Assembly: GCF_020731285.1 (NCBI RefSeq)
Contig: NZ_JAJFOW010000002.1
Span: 186,001 to 250,000 of the forward strand
DNA: 64,000 nt
Origin: Cohnella baijiui
GTDB taxonomy: Bacteria > Bacillota > Bacilli > Paenibacillales > Paenibacillaceae
Reading direction: 5' to 3'
Shown here: piece after piece, positions 9,040 through 17,599 of the stretch
How positions within the stretch are numbered: the first letter of the stretch is position 1
Layout: the number at the start of each line of letters is the position of its first letter
Position numbers and translations under genes: made by a program
Notes under the pieces: generated by a model
Told to the model about the DNA's origin: nothing
The model's database searches: none
What the model saw: only the letters and a program-made list of their open reading frames with translations

Positions 9040-10575
9040 TTACTTCTGCTCCGCTAGATAAGCATCCAGTTGCTTTTGATATTCCGTTTGAATTTTTTTC
9101 AGATCCGTTCCGTATTTGGCTTCGAAGTCGGCAAAGGCTTTGTCCGGATCGAGCGTGCCCAAGAGAATCGGGTAGACATACGAGTTCGCCTTCAGCCTTG
9201 CCATCTCTTGCAGTACCGGCTCCGGATTAAAGGTGAATCCGGAATCTTTCGACTTCGTAAAGTTCCCCGCATCCTTCGCCCAGTTCCACCATTTCAGTTC
9301 TTCCGGCGACAAGGAAGCGTCGTAGCGTTCATACGTCGGATTCCAGATCCAATCGAAGCCAAAGTTCGGGTAATCGCCGTTAAGCGCTTTAAAGCCGTCT
9401 TCGCCGACCGCCTGCCAGTTTTTCCCCTTGATTCCGTAGCTGAGCAAGTCGTAATTTTCTTTTTCATTCGCCCAGTTCAAGAACATAATGGCACGCTCTT
9501 TATTTTTGCTGCCCTTCGGCACGCTGATGAAATTCCATTGTTTAAAATCGGTCTGGTACTTTTGGGACGGATCCATAAAGGTGACCCATTCGGCCGATCC
9601 GCCAAGCTTGCTGACCGCGTCCTGAATCGAGGACGGGATCCCGACGTCTGCGGAAGTAATCGCCGCCGTTTTGCCTGCCGTGAACAAATCTCTTTCGTTC
9701 TGCACCGCCAGATTGTCCTTGTTGATGATTCCATCCTGATACCATTTTCGCATGCTCTGAATGCCCGACCAGATGTCAGCGTCCTTATTTTCGAACAGGG
9801 TGTAGATTTTTCCGTCGTTATTTTTCTTATAGAAAAACGGATACATTTCGGGAATTTCTTGCTTGATATCGTACGCCGAATTGAAGTAGAAGGGATATGC
9901 ATTGGTGATGCGGTCCGTCGACACAAGCGTCGTCAAGGGACTCATTCCCTGCTCGTTCTCTTTCACCTTGTACAAGTACTGCGAGAGATCGTCGAACGTT
10001 TTAAGCGGCTGCATGCCATATTTCTCTCTCAGATCTTTTCGAATGTAGAAGCCTTTGATCTGATATTGAGAGACGCCGAGAGGTATTCCGTAAATGCTGC
10101 CGTTAAATTTGTTCGCATCCCACATTTCCTGCGGCCGGGTTTTCAATATCGTTTGACCGTACTGTTGCAGCAGCGGCTCCAGATCCTCATAGGTATCGGA
10201 TGCGATCATTTTGTTCATATGCAGCCATGGCGCATCGAAGATCAGGTCGACGGCTTCCCCGGAAGCGAGCGCCAGCGAGGTTTTATTGTCCAGATCCGAC
10301 CATGGAATGAACGTGATATTAAGCTTGACGTTGAGCGTTCCGGCCATCCGCTTTTCCGCTTCGGCGATTACGGCATCCATATCTTTGGGACGGTCTCCGG
10401 GAATATAAATCTTTAATGTAGCGGGACTTAGCGCCTTATCCTGTTCCGCTTTCTGATTCCCGGCAGCGCTCGTTCCTGCCGCTTCCTTGGTGTCGTTGTT
10501 GCTGCTGCAGCCGGCCAAAACGCCCGAGGCGGTCAGCGACATCAAGCACGCCAACAGCATCCATTTTCTTTTCAT
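9040..10575 (-). CDS. Sugar ABC importer substrate-binding lipoprotein (LplA-like)
   Basis: 511 residues with a lipoprotein signal peptide and lipobox (GVLAGC, lipidated Cys23). The body is an extracellular solute-binding protein type 1 fold: a motif on pairing with IPGDRPKDMD at the start and PQEMWDANKFNGSIYGIP in the hinge region. The C-terminal part resembles the DUF3502-type ending seen in Paenibacillus LplA homologues (KIQTEYQKQLDAYL). It would hand an oligosaccharide to the two permeases encoded just upstream (11539-12450 and 10637-11524). No ATPase gene is present in the operon. GGGAGG precedes the ATG. Confidence 0.92.
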   Translation of the reverse strand: MKRKWMLLACLMSLTASGVLAGCSSNNDTKEAAGTSAAGNQKAEQDKALSPATLKIYIPGDRPKDMDAVIAEAEKRMAGTLNVKLNITFIPWSDLDNKTSLALASGEAVDLIFDAPWLHMNKMIASDTYEDLEPLLQQYGQTILKTRPQEMWDANKFNGSIYGIPLGVSQYQIKGFYIRKDLREKYGMQPLKTFDDLSQYLYKVKENEQGMSPLTTLVSTDRITNAYPFYFNSAYDIKQEIPEMYPFFYKKNNDGKIYTLFENKDADIWSGIQSMRKWYQDGIINKDNLAVQNERDLFTAGKTAAITSADVGIPSSIQDAVSKLGGSAEWVTFMDPSQKYQTDFKQWNFISVPKGSKNKERAIMFLNWANEKENYDLLSYGIKGKNWQAVGEDGFKALNGDYPNFGFDWIWNPTYERYDASLSPEELKWWNWAKDAGNFTKSKDSGFTFNPEPVLQEMARLKANSYVYPILLGTLDPDKAFADFEAKYGTDLKKIQTEYQKQLDAYLAEQK

Positions 10576-10636
10576 TTCTGCTACCTCCCTGGAATCTTTC
10601 TTTATATGCTCAACCGGGTACCGGTTATAGCCGGAA

Positions 10637-11524
10637 TTAACCTTTGACCGAGCCGATCGTCAGCCCTTTAACGAAGTAACGCTGCAAGAAGGGGTACAAC
10701 AACACGATCGGGCCAATGGTCACGCATACGGTTGCAAGCTGCACGCCATAAGCCGGTATCTGCTGGAGTTGGCTCGCCGACGCGCCTTGAATGTAGGACG
10801 CGGCGTTCATATTGGAGATCAGCTGCCGGATCATGATTTGAAGCGGATGCAGCGTGTAGTCGTCGACGAATAACAAGGCAAGCCACCAGTCGTTCCAATA
10901 TTGCAAGGCGTACAGGAGCGTAGTCGTGGCAAGGACCGGCGTCGTGATCGGCAGTATAATGCGGAAGAACGTCCGCCATTCGCCCGAGCCGTCGACCGTC
11001 GCGGCTTCATTCAGTTCATAGGGGACCGTACGAAAAAAGGAAACCAGAACGAAAGTATTGAACGGGTTCAGGAGATACGGCAGGATCAAAGCCCAGAGCG
11101 TATCCTTCAAATGCAGCCAATTGACGACCAGAATGTAGAAGCCGACAAGCCCTGAACCGAACAGCATCGTAAAATAAGTTAAAAACGACAATGCATTTTT
11201 GTACTTGATCTTGCGATGAGCCAGCACATAGGCAAACATGGCGCTAATCAAGACCGCCGCAAGCGTGCCGATGACTGTCGTTTCAATCGTAACGAGATAG
11301 CTTCTGTACACTTGTCCGCCGTGCAGCAGGAATTCATACGCGTACAAGCTTAGCTTGCGGGGGATCAACTGAAATCCTTCCATTCGGAGACTGCTCTCGT
11401 CCGTAAAAGATCCGATCATGACCATCCAGAATGGAATGAAGCAAAATAGCGCGAATAGCGTCACAACCAGATAAGCGGATCCGCTCACGACCCAATCACT
11501 GATACTTTTCTTGCGTTGTTGCAT
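10637..11524 (-). CDS. Carbohydrate ABC importer permease (LplC/MalG type)
   Basis: 295 residues with six predicted membrane segments. The EAA loop that docks the ATPase reads EAATVDGSGEWRTFFRIILP. It ends in VKG, the conserved C-terminus of this subfamily. AAAGGAG lies before the ATG, and the gene starts 14 nt after the partner permease. Confidence 0.93.
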   Translation of the reverse strand: MQQRKKSISDWVVSGSAYLVVTLFALFCFIPFWMVMIGSFTDESSLRMEGFQLIPRKLSLYAYEFLLHGGQVYRSYLVTIETTVIGTLAAVLISAMFAYVLAHRKIKYKNALSFLTYFTMLFGSGLVGFYILVVNWLHLKDTLWALILPYLLNPFNTFVLVSFFRTVPYELNEAATVDGSGEWRTFFRIILPITTPVLATTTLLYALQYWNDWWLALLFVDDYTLHPLQIMIRQLISNMNAASYIQGASASQLQQIPAYGVQLATVCVTIGPIVLLYPFLQRYFVKGLTIGSVKG

Positions 11525-11538
11525 TTGCGGGATCTCCT

Positions 11539-12450
11539 TTAGAAAAGCCTGGAATCTGGATCGTATTTTTTCACAAGCCCGTTAAACAACAGAATCGTAA
11601 TCAGACCCATGACGGATTGGTAAAGCGCCACCGAAGAAGCCATGCCGAAGTCGCCCAATCCGCGAAGCGCACGGAATGTGAAGGTATCGATCACATCGGT
11701 TGTCGGATAAAGCAGCGAATTCTCGCCGACGATGCCGTAGATCATGCCAAAGTCGCCATAAAAGATTCGTCCGACCGCAAGCAGCGTCAAAATAATCAAA
11801 GTGGGTCTCAACAGAGGAAACGTAATGTAAAAGATTTGTTGAAGCCGATTGGCCCCGTCGATTCGCGCGCTCTCATAGAGCTCGTCCGAGATGCCCGATA
11901 TGGCCGCCAAAAATATAATCGAGTTGTACCCGGAAAACTTCCAGATGGAGATGACGGTCAGGATGATCGGCCAATAGGCCGGCGAGCTGTACCAATCGAT
12001 CGCGCCGATATGAAGCGACTGCAGTTGGTGATTAATCATCCCGTTGGTCGAATTGAGCAAGCCGAACACCATCAGACTGACCACTAGCCAGGATACGAAA
12101 TAAGGCAGAAAAATAACGGATTGCGCCAGCTTCTTGTAGAGCCGGAGATGAATCTCGTTCAGCGAGATCGATAGAATCAGGGCAAGACCGAGACCGAAGG
12201 TGAGAAACAAAGCGTTTAATCCGATCGTATTGAGGGTCACATGGATCCAATCGTTGCTGCCGAAAAGAAACTTAAAGTTATTGAATCCGTTCCAATCGCT
12301 CCCCCAAATCCCCTTCGATACGGAAAATTTCTTAAATGCAATCACATGACCTACCATGGGCAGGTAGGCAAAAACAAGGAGAAAAAGAAGTCCGGGCAAA
12401 GCCATCGCATAAATACTTTTGTTTTTATGAAGCTCTCGCAAGAAACTCAA
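11539..12450 (-). CDS. Sugar ABC importer permease (LplB type), TTG start
   Basis: 303 residues with six predicted membrane segments and an EAA-type loop (ESARIDGANRLQQIFYITFP). The TTG start at 12450 is supported by GGGGAGG 7 nt upstream; no in-frame ATG is placed better. It is the first gene of the importer operon and lies downstream of a promoter region with repeated GTTCTCGTT elements. Partner of the permease at 10637-11524. Confidence 0.92.
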   Translation of the reverse strand: MSFLRELHKNKSIYAMALPGLLFLLVFAYLPMVGHVIAFKKFSVSKGIWGSDWNGFNNFKFLFGSNDWIHVTLNTIGLNALFLTFGLGLALILSISLNEIHLRLYKKLAQSVIFLPYFVSWLVVSLMVFGLLNSTNGMINHQLQSLHIGAIDWYSSPAYWPIILTVISIWKFSGYNSIIFLAAISGISDELYESARIDGANRLQQIFYITFPLLRPTLIILTLLAVGRIFYGDFGMIYGIVGENSLLYPTTDVIDTFTFRALRGLGDFGMASSVALYQSVMGLITILLFNGLVKKYDPDSRLF

Positions 12451-12489
12451 TCGTGCCCTCCCCTTTCAGTGCCCCCATCTTATCGGATG

Positions 12490-12558
12490 ATTCTCGGTCC
12501 TGCATAGTTCTCGTTCTATCAAAAAGCTGTTTTCACGCGGTTTTTGCCGGTTCTCGTT
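12490..12558 (-). promoter_or_regulatory. Repeated GTTCTCGTT elements, candidate AraC-regulator sites
   Basis: GTTCTCGTT occurs at 12507-12515 and 12550-12558, 43 bp apart (about four helical turns), and a diverged copy ATTCTCGGT lies at 12490-12498. They fill the gap between the AraC-type gene's terminator and the first permease gene. Direct repeats on one face of the helix are what AraC-family activators bind. The assignment is positional inference. Confidence 0.45.
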
Positions 12559-12571
12559 ATCACAAAACGCA

Positions 12572-12613
12572 AAAGAACCTCGATTTCATCGGTCCATGAA
12601 ATCGAGGTTCTTT
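12572..12613 (-). terminator. Strong Rho-independent terminator of the AraC-type regulator gene
   Basis: A 17-bp perfect stem (12572-12588 with 12597-12613) has an 8-nt loop and is followed on the minus strand by TTTTGC. It begins 13 nt after the regulator stop codon and isolates that gene from the importer operon. Confidence 0.92.
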
Positions 12614-12626
12614 ATGGAATCCTTAT

Positions 12627-14867
12627 TTACATTCTGTGATCGTCCGCTTCAAATCGGTATTGCATGGGGGTCTTTCCTGTCGCCTTCTTGAACACCGTGA
12701 AGAAATGACTCTTCGTCTGGAACCCCGAAGAATCCATGATTTGGGTAATCGGCCATTCCGTCGAGTGCAACAATTTTTTAGCCTTTTCAATCCGCAAGCC
12801 GAGAATGAACTCCGAGAGCGAGATCTGTAAAATATCTTTGAATATCGTGCGCACATAGTTCGGAGAAAGACCGATATGTTCGGCAATCTCTTCGATGGTT
12901 AACACCGCTTCCTGCAAATGTTGGTTCACGTAATCGACCACGGAAGCGACGACATCCTCCTTGCGTGTCTCACGGTTCGGCTTCTGGTTTCGTTCCTTGA
13001 AGACGACAATCTCCTTCTTCAACCAGGTATAAACCTCGTTCAGGTTGGCAAAGCGATCCAATTGGCGCGAAACGCCTTCGAAGTCCTGAAGTGTCCCTGC
13101 CCGCAAAAATATCTTTTTCATTTCATAAACCAGCCGTATAAGCTGAAATCTGCATTCTTCAAAGGGCAAGTGCGGCAAGCGCGCAAACAATTGCTCCATG
13201 ACAAGGAACGCCTCATGTTCCTCGCCTTTTCCTACGGATTGAAGAAGCTGTTGAACCAACTTGTCAGAGAACGGCTCCAAGTTTTGCGATTGAAACCTGC
13301 TCCAATCTCTCTCATCATAAATCTTGTCTTCGCCGTTTAAAAATTTGAGCATTGAAAACTCCAGTGCCTGCCGGTAGACGGACTGAAGGTTGAAGTCCTG
13401 CTCATGAGTCAAATGATAGGAGCACACCGTAGCCATATTCAAACACCGGTTGATATTTTCCTTCACTTCGGTCAGCATCCGATGGATGGCATCCTCGGAC
13501 ATGGTATTGGCCCAAAACAAAACGATATGGTCATCGTCAAAATCCACAGTTTCGCAATCAGCATCGTGGTAACGCAAGGTTTCCTGTGCAATGTTGCCCA
13601 TGGCGTATTTCAAAAGCTTTCTCGAATAGTAGTTATACTTCTCTTCGAACGAGGGATAATATTCGATTCTGACTACTGCGAGTCCCAACTGCTTTGCATT
13701 CGCAACCTTCGTCAGTTCGATCAGCGATTCCCGCGACACTGCCGGCAGCGTCCCATTGCGAATCCACAGCCGCAGCATGTCCTCTCGAATCATCTGCTGA
13801 TTGGATTTAACCGATTGATTCATTTGCTCGACCTGAGTTACCAGCTTGCCGATCCCGCTACGAAGGATTTGATGTTCAGGTTGAAGGCGGCCCCTACCGT
13901 CAGGCTCAGTCCCATTGCGCTGAACCAAGCCGATCAGCTCGCTGAATGGCATGTAATGCCGGCGGGAAACCCAAAAAAGAAAGAATAGCGTCAGGGTCAG
14001 CATGACCCCTGCCGATAACAAAATGGCGTTACGCAGCTCATTCAGCTTAAACTGCCAGACGTCCCAAGGCGTAAACTGGTATACGTACCATCCCTCAGGT
14101 TCGATTTGCGCGGTGTGCACGAACCACTTTCGACCGTCTACCTTCCAATCGAATCGGCTGTCCGGCATTGCTCCGAACTTTTTTATGGCCGTCAGCAATG
14201 GTTCGTTATCGTTCCCCAGTATGAAGTTCCCCGCGTCATCCGTTACGATGAGCTGCATCTGGCTATAAATCTCGGACTGCAAAACATTTTGATCGAAATC
14301 GCTTTTATCGACCATCATGACCAGGTATCCGTCCGAATTTTTCATGGAGTTATCGCGAATCGCCAAATAGATATAAGACCGCTTTCCGTCGCTATGCCCA
14401 TGAAAACGAAAATAAGGGCTCCTGTCGTTCCTTACCTTCTGAAGAAGCGCCTGATCGAAAAAATCTTTATTGTCGAACATCGACTCGCGCAGTGTCCATA
14501 CCCTGTTCTCTCTTGCACTGATTAAGTAAATATTTTGTATAAAAGGCTCGGACGCGGCATATTCCTTCATACTGTTCGACAGACGAACGAGAAGCTGCGG
14601 ATCGTTCGGGCTTGAAAACCATTCTCGAACCAATTCATCCGCGAACATACGCATGCCATATAAACGAAGCTTGTACAGCGTAAATTCGGCACTTTTTTGC
14701 ACTTGCTTCAGCTGATTCTGAATGGTCGAGAGAACCTCATCCCGCGCAGATTGGGAGAACCTTTGTACCAAATAGAGAGAAAATGCACTAACAATGACCG
14801 TTATTAAAATAGCCGAAGTAACAAATACCCGAAGGTACGTTTTGCGCATGATCATTTTATTCATCAT
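12627..14867 (-). CDS. Membrane-bound AraC-family transcriptional regulator
   Basis: 746 residues from the ATG at 14867, which has AGAGGGG 11 nt upstream. An ATG at 14897 would add 10 residues but leaves no spacing to its AAAGGA. Membrane segment 1 is at about 11-33, an extracytoplasmic dCache-like sensor region runs to about 275, and membrane segment 2 lies at about 276-298. A cytoplasmic linker follows, with a two-helix AraC DNA-binding domain at about 642-742 (IEEIAEHIGLSPNYVRTIF). There is no receiver or kinase domain, so sensor and DNA binding are in one chain. It probably senses an external glycan or its binding protein and activates the adjacent importer operon. Confidence 0.88.
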   Translation of the reverse strand: MMNKMIMRKTYLRVFVTSAILITVIVSAFSLYLVQRFSQSARDEVLSTIQNQLKQVQKSAEFTLYKLRLYGMRMFADELVREWFSSPNDPQLLVRLSNSMKEYAASEPFIQNIYLISARENRVWTLRESMFDNKDFFDQALLQKVRNDRSPYFRFHGHSDGKRSYIYLAIRDNSMKNSDGYLVMMVDKSDFDQNVLQSEIYSQMQLIVTDDAGNFILGNDNEPLLTAIKKFGAMPDSRFDWKVDGRKWFVHTAQIEPEGWYVYQFTPWDVWQFKLNELRNAILLSAGVMLTLTLFFLFWVSRRHYMPFSELIGLVQRNGTEPDGRGRLQPEHQILRSGIGKLVTQVEQMNQSVKSNQQMIREDMLRLWIRNGTLPAVSRESLIELTKVANAKQLGLAVVRIEYYPSFEEKYNYYSRKLLKYAMGNIAQETLRYHDADCETVDFDDDHIVLFWANTMSEDAIHRMLTEVKENINRCLNMATVCSYHLTHEQDFNLQSVYRQALEFSMLKFLNGEDKIYDERDWSRFQSQNLEPFSDKLVQQLLQSVGKGEEHEAFLVMEQLFARLPHLPFEECRFQLIRLVYEMKKIFLRAGTLQDFEGVSRQLDRFANLNEVYTWLKKEIVVFKERNQKPNRETRKEDVVASVVDYVNQHLQEAVLTIEEIAEHIGLSPNYVRTIFKDILQISLSEFILGLRIEKAKKLLHSTEWPITQIMDSSGFQTKSHFFTVFKKATGKTPMQYRFEADDHRM

Positions 14868-14940
14868 CGTGTCCAAGACCCCTCTTGTCGATGTCATTCC
14901 TTTATAATGAAGGGTTAGACGCGGTTTCTTAAAGTACTAA

Positions 14941-15191
14941 TTTTAACAATAGATATAGAAATTCGGAGTTTCCATGCGTTTGGAACGAACCGAAGCCGCC
15001 GAAGCAACGCCGCCATAAGAAAGCGGGGCCAGCCGCCGAGTCGAAGCTCCGGGATCTGCTGCTGTACGGCAAGCCGGGGGCGCTGGCGAGCCCATGATCG
15101 TCGACCTGCCGGCGCTGCGGCAAATTTGCGGCTGCCCGTCCTGCCCGGCCTGCCCGAAGGAGGTTTGCCGGATTTAGGGAAGTGGCGGGTT
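14941..15191. other. GC-rich stretch without a recognised gene; short Cys-rich frame
   Basis: The region between the AraC-type gene and the ABC-F gene has no recognisable gene or strong terminator. On the plus strand an open frame from about 15018 ends with an ATG-led 27-residue peptide (15094-15177) carrying CGCPSCPACPKEVC. The cysteines come from three imperfect copies of TGCCCGNCC, and no ribosome binding site is visible, so low-complexity DNA or gene decay is as likely as a real peptide. Confidence 0.25.
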
Positions 15192-16724
15192 TCAGATACG
15201 ATCCAATTGGACGATGCGATCGACCCAATCCTTGTAGAAGCCCTCCTCGTGGGATACGAGCAGCACGCTGCCCGAAAACTGCGCCAAAGCGTTTCGCAGC
15301 GCTTTTTTCGTTTCCGCATCCAGGTGATTGGTCGGTTCGTCCAGAATTAAGAAGTTGCAAGGGGACAGCAGCAGCCTGCATAATTTCACTTTCGATTGCT
15401 CCCCGCCGCTCAAAGTTCCGATCGGCTGCGAAGCAAGGTTCCCTCTCACCCCGCACAGCGCCAATTGCCGGCGTATTTCTTTGTCATTCAATTCCGGATA
15501 ACGCTCCGAAATGACTTGAATGGGCGTCAACGCGTCGTTTTCCCATGTCAACGCCTGCTCGTAATATCCGATTGATGCTTGCTCGGCAAACCGGTAAAAG
15601 CCGGCCCTGGCGGGAAGATGTCCGACCAGCGTTTTCAGCAAGGTGGATTTTCCGATTCCGTTAAAGCCCGTCAGGACAAGCTTTTGACCGCCGGCCACCT
15701 TCAAATTCAATTGGGGCAGCAGGGACGAACGGTATCCGACCTCCAGATTGTGAACGGCAAGCGCAACCTGAGCCGTAAGCGGCCCTTCACGGAAATGGAT
15801 CGACGGCGAGTGGGTAAATGTCGGGGACGTCAGCCGATCCATCCTTTCAAGCTGCTTTTTGCGACCTTGAGCGATTTTGGCGTTGACGCCGGCTCTATTT
15901 CTGCGGATGTACTCCTCCGTTTTGGCAATGTGTTTTTGCTGTGCCTCGAACCGGCGAACGTAATCCTGCCGCTGGTGCTCCTTTTGCCGGAGGAAGTCCG
16001 AATAGCTGCCGTAATACTTTCGGATCGTTCCGAATTCGATATCGCAGACGCAGGTAGAGATCCTTTCCAAAAAATCGTAGTCATGCGAAACGACAATCAA
16101 GGCGCCATCGAAATTCGTCAGGAAGCCGGCCAACCAGTCCACATGGTTTTGATCCAGAAAGTTGGTCGGCTCATCCAACAACAAAACGTCCGGTTTTTCG
16201 GCAAGCAGCTTCGCCAAGATCACTTTTGCCCGCTGCCCGCCGCTTAGTTCGCGAATGGGGCGGTCCATTCCCAAAGCGTCGATGCCCAAGCCGGCGGCCA
16301 TTTTCCCGATCCGGCTTTCGATCGTGTAGAAATCCTGGGCTTCGAGCTGCTCCTGATACGCGGCCGCCTGCAGCATTTTCGACTCATCGCCGGTAACGGC
16401 ACATTCCCCATACAGCTCGTTCATCTTCGTTTCGATTTCGTATAGAGGCGCGAACGCCGTTTGGAGGTATTCCGAAATGGTCCGGCCGCCGCTTAATTCG
16501 GCGTATTGGTCCAGATGACCGATCTTCAAGTCGGATTGCCATTGCACCGTGCCTTGATCCGGCACGACGTCCCCCGTCAATATTCGGATCAGCGTGCTCT
16601 TTCCGGAGCCGTTTTGACCGACAACCCCCATATGTTCGCCTTTATACAAATCAAAGGAGGCGTTATCATACAGCCTCTTATCCGCAAAACTGTGGGACAA
16701 GTTTTCGACCTTCAGCAAACTCAT
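15192..16724 (-). CDS. ABC-F family ATPase (YfmM-like, ribosome-associated)
   Basis: 510 residues with two ABC cassettes and no membrane domain. Walker A motifs are at about 36-44 (GQNGSGKST) and 355 (GFNGIGKST); signatures LSGGQ and LSGGE are near 158 and 440; Walker B LLLDEPTN and LILDEPTN are near 183 and 460. The charged inter-domain linker (about 245-310) is the arm that ABC-F proteins insert toward the ribosomal P site. Members act in translation rescue or antibiotic resistance by ribosome protection. Overall length and N-terminus resemble Bacillus YfmM, but the resistance class cannot be assigned by eye. A 400-nt leader with a terminator hairpin precedes it. GAGG lies 7 nt before the ATG. 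Confidence 0.92.
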   Translation of the reverse strand: MSLLKVENLSHSFADKRLYDNASFDLYKGEHMGVVGQNGSGKSTLIRILTGDVVPDQGTVQWQSDLKIGHLDQYAELSGGRTISEYLQTAFAPLYEIETKMNELYGECAVTGDESKMLQAAAYQEQLEAQDFYTIESRIGKMAAGLGIDALGMDRPIRELSGGQRAKVILAKLLAEKPDVLLLDEPTNFLDQNHVDWLAGFLTNFDGALIVVSHDYDFLERISTCVCDIEFGTIRKYYGSYSDFLRQKEHQRQDYVRRFEAQQKHIAKTEEYIRRNRAGVNAKIAQGRKKQLERMDRLTSPTFTHSPSIHFREGPLTAQVALAVHNLEVGYRSSLLPQLNLKVAGGQKLVLTGFNGIGKSTLLKTLVGHLPARAGFYRFAEQASIGYYEQALTWENDALTPIQVISERYPELNDKEIRRQLALCGVRGNLASQPIGTLSGGEQSKVKLCRLLLSPCNFLILDEPTNHLDAETKKALRNALAQFSGSVLLVSHEEGFYKDWVDRIVQLDRI

Positions 16725-16749
16725 CGCGATTCCTCATTTCTTGGTCAAA

Positions 16750-16797
16750 TAAAAAAGCAGAGGGTTCGGCATCGCTTGCGACACCGGCCCTCTGCTT
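16750..16797 (-). terminator. Terminator hairpin in the ABC-F leader (candidate attenuator)
   Basis: On the minus strand, a 10-bp perfect stem (AAGCAGAGGG with CCCTCTGCTT) closes a GC-rich inner region and is followed directly by TTTTTTATTTG. It ends 26 nt before the ABC-F start codon, so it would stop transcription before the gene unless prevented. This is the position of attenuators in inducible ABC-F genes. Confidence 0.8.
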
Positions 16798-16859
16798 GGC
16801 GAAAATCATGCGATTTCGAAAAGGCGATCACCCGCCGAAAATCGCTGCACGCACAAAGA

Positions 16860-16885
16860 GCCACCGACAAAACGCTGTCGATGGC
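16860..16885 (-). promoter_or_regulatory. Leader hairpin, 10-bp stem
   Basis: GCCATCGACA pairs with TGTCGGTGGC (one G-U pair) around a 6-nt loop. It lies between the leader reading frame and the terminator. Its CGACA arm could also pair with TGTCG inside the terminator hairpin, so it is a candidate switch element. Confidence 0.5.
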
Positions 16886-16981
16886 CCTTAATCACAGTTC
16901 AGCGGCTCATTCGTCATACGCAAACAAGCGTAGGGGTCCACGCTGTTTGAAAGACGATTCAGCCGATGAATAGAAGGAGCG

Positions 16982-17077
16982 TTACGCCCCCCGATTAAGC
17001 TCCGTACAACGCTTCATCGCGTTCGATTGTACGGAGCGAACTTTTCGCACGAGTTTCACGTACTTGATGTACAGCAC
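16982..17077 (-). CDS. Candidate 31-residue leader peptide of the ABC-F gene
   Basis: A GTG at 17077 is preceded by AAAGGGTG with about 6-nt spacing and opens a 31-codon frame ending in TAA at 16982. The encoded peptide begins MLYIKYVKLVRKVR and is basic. An 11-bp hairpin (16999-17037) lies inside the frame, so a ribosome stalled on the peptide would melt it. An overlapping 33-codon ATG frame (16995-17096) has no ribosome binding site and is less likely. Translation is inferred from position and ribosome binding site only. Confidence 0.45.
   Translation of the reverse strand: MLYIKYVKLVRKVRSVQSNAMKRCTELNRGA
16999..17037 (-). promoter_or_regulatory. Leader hairpin inside the short reading frame
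   Basis: GCTCCGTACAA (16999-17009) pairs perfectly with TTGTACGGAGC (17027-17037) around a 17-nt loop. Being within the leader reading frame, it would be opened by translating ribosomes. Confidence 0.6.
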
Positions 17078-17148
17078 GTTCAGCACCCTTTCTCATTCTT
17101 AAAAAAGGGTAACACGGCGCAATCCCGGCGGTCAACTGTCATGACTTG

Positions 17149-17547
17149 TTACGCTCTGATTTTCTTTGGATTCCCGACCAACATGATGATCCCTGCGATC
17201 ATATAGAATAGATTGGGTATGGCCGCAAACAGCGAAACAAAACAGCTGCCGACCGATATGACAAGGAGCATCCATCCGACAATCTTCCGATCCCGATTGT
17301 TTTTCGATAAATAAATCGCCAGGATCCCCAGCACAAGGCCAATGATTCCGGGCAGAATAAACATCGTCCCCGCTTGACTCAACTCATCAAGGGTGTAATC
17401 ATTTTGGCTTTTGGTCCAGTTCGCATCCAAATAGCTTAGAAAAGCATCATTGTTTTTGAGGAATAAAAAAACAAGCCCCGTTCCGATCATGAGAACATTC
17501 CCGACAACGTCGATAATATTGAATACATTCTCTACCATTCGTTTCAT
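17149..17547 (-). CDS. DUF4064-type small membrane protein
   Basis: 132 residues from the ATG at 17547, chosen for AAAGGGG 8 nt upstream; the longer frame to 17598 has no ribosome binding site. Three to four hydrophobic segments (about 8-30, 60-83, 91-109, 110-125) with a short charged C-terminus match the DUF4064 pattern of Bacilli. The function of the family is unknown. It follows the DUF6223-type gene by about 50 nt and may share its transcript. Confidence 0.7.
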   Translation of the reverse strand: MKRMVENVFNIIDVVGNVLMIGTGLVFLFLKNNDAFLSYLDANWTKSQNDYTLDELSQAGTMFILPGIIGLVLGILAIYLSKNNRDRKIVGWMLLVISVGSCFVSLFAAIPNLFYMIAGIIMLVGNPKKIRA

Positions 17548-17599
17548 CACTCGATCCCCTTTCCCTCCTATCCTCAATTTGGCCAGCCCCATGGTCAAG

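Noticed and set aside
9070..10416. 448-residue plus-strand frame opposite the LplA-like gene
   Set aside because: Shadow of a well-supported lipoprotein gene; no recognisable domain.
16995..17096. Overlapping 33-codon ATG frame in the ABC-F leader
   Set aside because: It has no ribosome binding site, whereas the GTG frame at 17077 does. It remains a weaker alternative leader peptide.
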